A stretch of DNA of 36,722 bases from assembly GCA_910577825.1 (NCBI GenBank), contig CAJTOK010000037.1:1-36722 (forward strand). The letters run 5' to 3'. The notes beneath the pieces are model-generated. The model had not been told where the DNA came from and made no database searches. It was given only the letters and a program-made list of their open reading frames with translations. The translations under genes and the position numbers were made by a program. Source of the DNA: an uncultured Lachnospiraceae bacterium (GTDB lineage Bacteria > Bacillota > Clostridia > Lachnospirales > Lachnospiraceae). Shown here in pieces: positions 32,042 through 36,722 of the stretch; positions within the stretch are counted from its first letter, which is position 1; every line of letters starts with the position of its first letter.

Positions 32042-32191
32042 CTATTTTGTTTCCTTGTGTATTGTGTGTTTCCTGCAGAACCTGCAATATTTCCTTGTTT
32101 CCATTCTGTCAGGGTGGTTTCTCTTTTCCTTGGTAGTAGCATAATTACGCTGTTTGCATTCTGTACATGCTAAAGTAATCTTTACTCTCAC
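32042..32191 (-). CDS. rpmG: 50S ribosomal protein L33 (bL33), zinc type
   Basis: A 49-residue gene opening with GTG. It reads MRVKITLACTECKQRNYATT, then CRFC near residues 36-39, giving the CxxC pair of zinc-binding L33. GGAGGTG lies 6 bases upstream of the GTG, which decides the start; an upstream in-frame ATG overlaps the ribosome site itself. It is the first gene of rpmG-secE-nusG-rplK-rplA. Confidence 0.96.
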   Translation of the reverse strand: MRVKITLACTECKQRNYATTKEKRNHPDRMETRKYCRFCRKHTIHKETK

Positions 32192-32247
32192 AGATTTCAC
32201 CTCCATAAATTAAATACATTTTATAAAATCCAGAAAAATCCAGACAT

Positions 32248-32317
32248 AAAAAAAAGACCTGTTACATCGCCAAACAAGTATAACATAGTTCAAGATTGCT
32301 AGTCAAGGTCTTTTTTT
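32248..32317 (-). promoter_or_regulatory. promoter of rpmG-secE-nusG inside a 12-bp inverted repeat
   Basis: On the minus strand TTGACT (32306-32301) and TATACT (32282-32277) are five-of-six matches 18 bases apart. The promoter lies between two perfect 12-base arms, AAAAAAAGACCT and AGGTCTTTTTTT (32249-32260 and 32306-32317 on the plus strand). The A-rich arm just upstream of the -35 could act as an UP element. Confidence 0.75.
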
Positions 32318-32351
32318 AATTAAAACCAAGTCCGTTTTATAAATTTTTCAT

Positions 32352-32410
32352 GGGATGTAATAAAATATATATTTATATATTGACTTTAACGGGACGTAAT
32401 AGTTTATAGT
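32352..32410 (+). promoter_or_regulatory. MerR-type promoter with 19-bp spacer and repeated motif
   Basis: TTGACT (32380-32385) and TATAGT (32405-32410) are 19 bases apart, the stretched spacing typical of MerR-regulated promoters. Between them ACTTTAA and TAATAGT form an imperfect dyad around CGGGACG. GGGATGTAATA (32352-32362) and GGGACGTAATA (32391-32401) are near-identical direct repeats. Confidence 0.7.
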
Positions 32411-32490
32411 ATAAAAAGATGGAAAGCCGGTTTACATCTATTATAAATTATAAATATAAGTTTTTTAAAGAGCAAGGGAGGCAGCATAAA

Positions 32491-33348
32491 ATGATGACTG
32501 TAAAAGAAATATCAGATATCACGGGTATTAGCAGGAGGACACTTCATTACTATGATGAGATTGGCCTGTTAAAGCCAACAGGCAAAAGTGACGCTGGTTA
32601 CAGGCTTTATGATAACAGGGCTTTGGAAACATTAAGGCAGATATTATTTTTCCGTGAGTTTGGTATTCCATTAAAAGAAATCAGGGCTGTTATAGAAAAC
32701 CCTTCTCTTAGCAGGAACCAGATATTGCAGACGCAGCGCAAAATGTTAGCAGCAGAGCAAGAACGCTTAGAGCGTCTTGTAAGCAGTATTGATAAAATTT
32801 TGAAAGGGGAAAAGTATATGGACTTTAAAATATTTAATGAAACAGAGGTAGAGGAGATATTTAATTCAATGGTATCAAAAATGGGCAAAGAGGAAAAAAG
32901 TGTATTTACAAAAAATTATGGGGGCATGGAAGGTTTTAAAGAACATTTTATGGAAAATGCCTCAAGTGGAAAAACGCAGGAAAATTTAAAGAAGATGCTG
33001 GAATGGTATGGCAGCAAGGAAAATATAATGGACAGTGCATTAAATCCTGCTGGCAGGGAAGTGGCGGATTCATTATGTAAACGCCTTGAAAGCATTATGG
33101 ATAAACTGGCAGAAAGAAAAAAGCAAGGATATGCTGTAGATTCTTTTGAAATAAAAGAGGTGGTAGCAGAATATGGTTTTGTACAGAAAAAGCTTTTTGG
33201 CATAAAAAATGAAAATAAGTTTATGCTGGATATGGCCGGGCTATACAAGGATAATGAAGAAGCAAAGAAAGTATATGATATAAAATATGGTGAAGGAATG
33301 GCAGACTTTTTTGCAGAAGCAGTAAGAGGATTTTACAGAGAAAAATAA
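32491..33348 (+). CDS. MerR family regulator with TipAS domain
   Basis: A 285-residue activator of the TipAL type. The N-terminal winged helix (KEISDITGISRRTLHYYDEIGLLKP, about 4-70) binds promoters with long spacers. A coiled coil near 75-110 follows, and then a TipAS ligand-binding domain (about 130-285; YGGMEGFKEHF) that in TipA traps thiopeptide antibiotics. The ATG at 32491 was chosen because GGGAGGCAG lies ahead of it; the frame is open upstream to 32419. Its own promoter has the 19-bp spacer, so autoregulation is likely. It precedes an ABC exporter operon. Confidence 0.9.
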   Translation: MMTVKEISDITGISRRTLHYYDEIGLLKPTGKSDAGYRLYDNRALETLRQILFFREFGIPLKEIRAVIENPSLSRNQILQTQRKMLAAEQERLERLVSSIDKILKGEKYMDFKIFNETEVEEIFNSMVSKMGKEEKSVFTKNYGGMEGFKEHFMENASSGKTQENLKKMLEWYGSKENIMDSALNPAGREVADSLCKRLESIMDKLAERKKQGYAVDSFEIKEVVAEYGFVQKKLFGIKNENKFMLDMAGLYKDNEEAKKVYDIKYGEGMADFFAEAVRGFYREK

Positions 33349-33354
33349 AACTGG

Positions 33355-33383
33355 TTGACTTACACAAGATATAGATGTATAAT
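33355..33383 (+). promoter_or_regulatory. consensus sigma-A promoter of the exporter leader
   Basis: TTGACT (33355-33360) and TATAAT (33378-33383) are separated by exactly 17 bases. It lies 7 bases after the MerR stop codon. Because spacing is normal, MerR-type untwisting is not required here. Confidence 0.9.
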
Positions 33384-33412
33384 ACTTTCAATAAATTTCA
33401 GGAGGATTGTAT

Positions 33413-33451
33413 ATGTTAATTGTTGATGTAATGGAGAAAATTGCAAAATAA
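33413..33451 (+). CDS. 12-residue leader peptide
   Basis: A 12-codon ORF reading MLIVDVMEKIAK starts 30 bases after the -10 element. CAGGAGG (33399-33405) lies 7 bases before the ATG, as strong as any ribosome site in the window. It ends just before the structured RNA. By position and size it fits a leader peptide whose translation controls downstream structure, as for ribosome-targeting antibiotic resistance genes. I recognise no exact arrest motif. Confidence 0.65.
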   Translation: MLIVDVMEKIAK

Positions 33452-33460
33452 AATATTGCA

Positions 33461-33619
33461 GGGGCGTTTATTGCCAGCACTTGTATTTTCTGGATTTTGC
33501 CAGATATTCCAAGGGGTAAGTGCGCCCGTCTGCTGGTAATGTAATATACATATACCAGCGTTTTCGCCTTACATTTGCTTAATATTGTGGTATATATATC
33601 TTTTGGAGAAGTTTAAGCA
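33461..33619 (+). promoter_or_regulatory. structured exporter leader RNA with competing folds and antiterminator
   Basis: Fold A: GGGCG/CGCCC (33462-33466/33523-33527), GCACTT/AAGTGC (33477-33482/33518-33523), sharing one C, and TCTGG/CCAGA (33489-33493/33500-33504). Fold B: GCCAGCA (33473-33479) with TGCTGGT (33531-33537). A third pairing, GCTGGTA/TACCAGC (33532-33538/33553-33559) extended by ATGTA/TACAT, excludes B. TGCTTAA (33576-33582) pairs with TTAAGCA (33613-33619), which overlaps the first terminator arm. No protein-coding ORF is supported here. Confidence 0.65.
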
Positions 33620-33645
33620 TAGCTGTAGCGGCTATGCTTTTTTTT
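33615..33645 (+). terminator. first of two tandem terminators ahead of the ABC genes
   Basis: AAGCATAGC (33615-33623) pairs perfectly with GCTATGCTT (33631-33639) around a 7-base loop. Eight T residues run from 33638 to 33645. Confidence 0.92.
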
Positions 33646-33684
33646 GCCGCAGTGTCTTATGTTTTAAGGCACTGCGGCTTTTTT
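33646..33684 (+). terminator. second tandem terminator ahead of the ABC genes
   Basis: GCCGCAGTG (33646-33654) pairs perfectly with CACTGCGGC (33670-33678) around a 15-base loop, followed by six T residues. GCGGC in the first hairpin (33628-33632) is complementary to GCCGC here and could open it when the first hairpin is not formed. Confidence 0.9.
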
Positions 33685-33753
33685 GGTGTAAGGCGGTTAT
33701 ATAGTAATGTTAATGGTTTTGTTTTTAAGTTATGGAAGGGGACAGTGGTTAGT

Positions 33754-34749
33754 ATGGATGAAAGTATTATTAAAATAAATAATCTGGTTAAGAAGTACCG
33801 CCGTTTTAAGAAAAAGGAAGGAATAAGGGGAAGCCTTGCCAGCCTGTGGAAAAGGAAATATGAAGAAAGGATTGCCATAAACCATATAGATTTGTCTGTA
33901 AATGAAGGGGAATTTACAGGGCTTATAGGGCCGAATGGTGCAGGAAAGACTACATTAATTAAAATGATGACAGGGATAATTGCCCCGTCGGGTGGCAGTA
34001 TTGAAGTAATGGGTTATTATCCCAATGATTTAAAAAATAGTTTTAAGAAACAGTATGCAGTTGTTATGGGGCAGAAAAGCCAGTTGTTTTTTGAACTGAC
34101 GGTAAATGACACTTTAAGGCTTTTTAAGGAAATTTATGAAATGCCCGTAAAGGAGTACCAGGAAAGCAGGGATTATTTTATAAATTTATTTGGGGTAAAA
34201 GATATTATGGATGTGCAGGTACGGGCGTTGTCATTAGGGGAAAGAATGAAAATGGAGTTGTTAGCTGCATTACTGCATAATCCCAGAATATTATTTTTAG
34301 ATGAACCAACAATCGGGCTTGATGCTGTTGCATCTAAACAAATACGTGGATTTTTAAAGGAGGTTAATAAGCAAAGAGGAACAACAATTATATTGGTTTC
34401 GCATTATATGGAGGATATAAAATCCCTGTGCCAGAGGACAGTGGTAATTAACAATGGCATAAAGGTATTTGATGGGAAGACAGACGGATTGTTTGCAAAG
34501 TACCAGAAAAATAAAAAACTGCATGTAACATTCCAGAATCCGCCAGGTGATATTAATTTTAAAACAAAGCTAATAAGTGTTTATGAAGAAAGCCCATATA
34601 AAAAAGTTTATGAAGTAGCAAAGCAGGATGTAAAGGCTTTATTAACAGAAATTACAGAATATGGCCTTAAGGATATTATTATAGAAGAAGAGGAAACAGG
34701 AACTATAGTAGAACGTATATACAAGGAAGGGGGCGTAAATTGTGTATAA
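33754..34749 (+). CDS. ABC-2 exporter ATP-binding protein
   Basis: A 331-residue ATPase of the COG4586 type, larger than average because of an N-terminal insert (KKKEGIRGSLASLWKRKYEE) and a C-terminal domain. Walker A GPNGAGKTT at 59-67, Q-loop near 107, signature LSLGERMK at 159-166, Walker B ILFLDEP at 179-185 and switch His at 217 are intact. ATG at 33754 is preferred; a GTG at 33745 nearer to AAGGGGA is an alternative. The open frame upstream runs through the terminators and is not a gene. It overlaps the next gene by 8 bases. Confidence 0.92.
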   Translation: MDESIIKINNLVKKYRRFKKKEGIRGSLASLWKRKYEERIAINHIDLSVNEGEFTGLIGPNGAGKTTLIKMMTGIIAPSGGSIEVMGYYPNDLKNSFKKQYAVVMGQKSQLFFELTVNDTLRLFKEIYEMPVKEYQESRDYFINLFGVKDIMDVQVRALSLGERMKMELLAALLHNPRILFLDEPTIGLDAVASKQIRGFLKEVNKQRGTTIILVSHYMEDIKSLCQRTVVINNGIKVFDGKTDGLFAKYQKNKKLHVTFQNPPGDINFKTKLISVYEESPYKKVYEVAKQDVKALLTEITEYGLKDIIIEEEETGTIVERIYKEGGVNCV

Positions 34750-35536
34750 GTATTGGGAAATATCAAAGACATATATGAAAACACAGCTTGTATGGAGGGC
34801 TGATGTTATATTTAATATGGTATTTACGGTAACTAAAATTTTATTTGCTTATCTTTTATGGGGAATGGTTTTTAAAGACAGGGATATGGCTGGAATGTTT
34901 TCATTTAATGGAATGCTTTCATATTATATTGCAAGTTCTTTTCTGTCACAGCTTGAAATGTCTGGAGGGATAAGCGCTGAAATTTATGATAGAATCAGAA
35001 ATGGGACATTTTCCAAATATATGGTAATACCAGCAGGAATAGAAAGATACTTTCTGGCAATGGAATTTGGAATAGTGTTATTTTATATTCCATTTGATTT
35101 TATAGCAGCAATTATATGGATATTTATATTCCGTGTTAATTTTACATTTACAATGGATTTACAGGTAATTGTGTGTGCAGCTGTTATAGCTTTTTTGGGA
35201 CTGCTTTTTATGGCACAGCTTAATTACCTGCTTGGGATTATGGCATTAAAATTTCCTGGGATACAAACATTTCTAATGATTAAAGATAATCTTGCCATGT
35301 TAATTACAGGCGGGATTGTACCGCTTGCATTATTTCCAGAATCCGTTATAAACATTTTAAAGATTCTGCCATTTTATTATGTTACTTATCTGCCCGCCAT
35401 GCTGTTTTCAGGATTTTGCAGGGAAGAAGCAGTATCCGGGATATTTATAATTTTATTCTGGTGTATTGTGGTTCAGGCTGTAATAAATGTTTTATGGAAG
35501 AAATATGTAAAAAAATATCAAGGAGCAGGGATATAA
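34742..35536 (+). CDS. ABC-2 type permease, first subunit
   Basis: A 264-residue membrane protein with about six hydrophobic helices, of the COG4587 permease type that pairs with COG4586 ATPases and COG3694 permeases. Segments such as FSFNGMLSYYIASSFLSQLE near 53-72 and FLMIKDNLAMLITGGIVPL near 180 are typical of the group. GTG start with AAGGGGGC ahead; it overlaps the ATPase gene by 8 bases and the next gene by 1, so the three are translationally coupled. Substrate unknown. Confidence 0.87.
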   Translation: MYKYWEISKTYMKTQLVWRADVIFNMVFTVTKILFAYLLWGMVFKDRDMAGMFSFNGMLSYYIASSFLSQLEMSGGISAEIYDRIRNGTFSKYMVIPAGIERYFLAMEFGIVLFYIPFDFIAAIIWIFIFRVNFTFTMDLQVIVCAAVIAFLGLLFMAQLNYLLGIMALKFPGIQTFLMIKDNLAMLITGGIVPLALFPESVINILKILPFYYVTYLPAMLFSGFCREEAVSGIFIILFWCIVVQAVINVLWKKYVKKYQGAGI

Positions 35537-36336
35537 TGGGAAATTTAAGGAAAAACATACGTGTGCTTAAAGAAATGGTTTATTTACGTTTTCATAGGAT
35601 GGTGGTATCAAGGCTGGATTTTTTTGCACCGTTTTTTATAGACGGGATTTTATTTGTGGTGCAGCTGCTGGCGTTTAATGTGGTATATTCAAATGTTGAT
35701 AAAATTGGAACATGGGGACACGGGGAAATGGTTCTTTATATTGGGACTTTTTCATTAATTAATGCTATTAATATGGTAGTTTATTTCTTTGGTGTGAACG
35801 GTATTCCATCCAAAATAAAGAGCGGGGAACTGGATTTATATTTATCAAAGCCAGTAAGCCCTTTGTTCCATTTGTCATTTGAGAAAACCAGCCCTGGTTC
35901 ATTGCCTCTTGCAGCTATGGGTATTTGTATTATATTGTACGGGGCAAGTATTTTAGATGTGAAACCAGGCATTGCACAGATTATACAGTACATATTCTGG
36001 GTTTTAGTTATGTCAGTTCTTTATTATGACATGGAAGTAATTATCCGTTCTGTGCCGCTGTATACTGTTTCAATGGCACGTATGGAACAGATAGAAGAAG
36101 TGGGAATTGATTTATGTATGAAGCTTCCGGGGACTGCTTTTTATGGAATATATAAAGTAATTTTTTATATTATCCTGCCGTATGGGATTATGGCAACTTT
36201 GCCAGTACAAAGCATTATAAGTGAAATGGATTTATGGACAGGGATTTACGGTATATTTATAGTTATAATATTTTCGTGCATTACCTGTGCTGTATGGAAA
36301 TACGGGCTAAAGCATTATAATAGTGCAAGTTCATAG
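35536..36336 (+). CDS. ABC-2 type permease, second subunit
   Basis: A 266-residue permease of the COG3694 type with about six hydrophobic helices. The segment IPSKIKSGELDLYLSKPVSP near 95-115 is the hallmark of this group. ATG at 35536 overlaps the preceding TAA (TAATG) and has AAGGAGCAGGG upstream. It completes the exporter. The frame opens earlier, but that part lies inside the preceding gene. Confidence 0.87.
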   Translation: MGNLRKNIRVLKEMVYLRFHRMVVSRLDFFAPFFIDGILFVVQLLAFNVVYSNVDKIGTWGHGEMVLYIGTFSLINAINMVVYFFGVNGIPSKIKSGELDLYLSKPVSPLFHLSFEKTSPGSLPLAAMGICIILYGASILDVKPGIAQIIQYIFWVLVMSVLYYDMEVIIRSVPLYTVSMARMEQIEEVGIDLCMKLPGTAFYGIYKVIFYIILPYGIMATLPVQSIISEMDLWTGIYGIFIVIIFSCITCAVWKYGLKHYNSASS

Positions 36337-36362
36337 AAATTACAGAAAAGGGGATTTAAGAA

Positions 36363-36686
36363 ATGGATATAGAAAAGCGTATAGAGTTTGATAAAATAAA
36401 AGAAAAATGGGCAGGCCTTGCCGTTACAGAAAAGGCAAAAGAAATGATTAAAGGATTATCATTTTATTTATCTGAAAGCGAATTAAAAAGGCAATTAAAA
36501 GATACAACAGATGGCAGGGAGCTAATTGAAAAGCTTGGTACACCGCCGCTTCCAGATGTATGGGAGATAAAGGAAAGTACAAAGGCAGCAGTAAGAGGGG
36601 AGTGCCTGGCGCCATACCAGTTAGAGCGTGTGGAGAAAACCCTTGTTGCAATAAAGCGTTTAAAAGATTATAGTCATTCAACTTGA
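36363..36686 (+). pseudogene. truncated MutS2-like N-terminal domain
   Basis: The 107-residue reading resembles the start of MutS2/MutS-family ATPases (RIEFDKIKEKWAGLAVTEKA, LKDTTDGRELIEKLGTPPLP and RGECLAPYQLERVEKTL), which normally run to 550-790 residues with an ATPase domain. Here a TGA stops it within the N-terminal domain, just after IKRLKDY. AAGGGGAT precedes the ATG, 26 bases after the exporter. A frameshift, or an insertion at about 36670, would explain this; only 36 bases follow, so the cause cannot be seen. Confidence 0.6.
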
Positions 36687-36722
36687 AAAAAGGAGTAAAT
36701 AGCGTCATCCAAAGAAGAAAAA

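Noticed and set aside
33634..33753. Extended N-terminus of the ABC ATPase beginning at the open frame start
   Set aside because: It would run through the second terminator stem, has no ribosome site, and adds a sequence unlike ABC ATPases.
1..36722. CRISPR array, rRNA or intact insertion sequence
   Set aside because: No regularly spaced repeats, no rRNA-like conserved stretches and no transposase-like protein are readable.

Overview
The window looks like chromosomal DNA of a low-GC, motile member of the Clostridia, most likely Lachnospiraceae. The grounds are the gene content (recD2-comFC-yvyF, mbl-flgF-flgG-flgJ, DUF951-rpsF-ssb-rpsR), an L17 with an insertion, AT-rich intergenic DNA, strong GGAGG-type ribosome sites and several TTG starts. 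No rRNA, tRNA, CRISPR array or intact mobile element is visible. The genus assignment is inference.

Layout. 1-3.7 kb (+): rpmJ with its own terminator, then the alpha operon rpsM-rpsK-rpsD-rpoA-rplQ behind a 330-nt leader. 3.7-8.0 kb (-): recD2-comFC-yvyF-cheX-cheY. 8.2-11.5 kb (-): mbl followed by flgF, flgG and a single-domain flgJ, with a sigma-D-like promoter ahead of flgF. 11.6-12.9 kb: a small membrane protein (+) facing an unrecognised Ser-rich protein (-) across a bidirectional terminator. 13.0-16.3 kb (-): recJ, the rpsF-ssb-rpsR operon and a DUF951 gene. 16.5-17.3 kb (+): a TrhA/hemolysin III membrane protein. 17.4-22.6 kb (-): a five-gene run of asparaginase, a U32-like protein, a YbaK deacylase, a Nudix hydrolase and a peptide-binding lipoprotein. 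22.6-23.3 kb (-): a Yip1-like membrane protein. 23.5-27.6 kb (+): an OPT oligopeptide transporter, a PqqD-like protein and a PepD dipeptidase. 27.6-29.0 kb (-): a nicotinamidase-like hydrolase and a DUF2156 protein. 29.1-29.7 kb (+): a small FliD-like protein behind a sigma-D promoter. 29.8-32.3 kb (-): rpmG-secE-nusG-rplK-rplA. 32.4 kb to the end (+): a MerR/TipAS regulator, a structured leader RNA, a three-gene ABC-2 exporter and a truncated MutS2-like gene.

How the parts fit. Housekeeping operons for ribosome, transcription and secretion are interleaved with small flagellar and chemotaxis units, and two of these share a GACGATA -10 element. The OPT-PqqD-PepD cluster reads as a peptide uptake and degradation unit that includes a peptide-recognition-like protein. 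Its leader contains competing hairpins.

The most unusual stretch is 33355-33753. A consensus promoter drives a 12-codon ORF. Behind it lie mutually exclusive hairpins, an antiterminator that overlaps the first of two tandem intrinsic terminators, and then the ABC exporter genes. With the upstream TipAS-type regulator, this looks like a drug- or metabolite-sensing exporter under transcription attenuation. All functional statements come from reading the sequence; no searches or folding programs were run.
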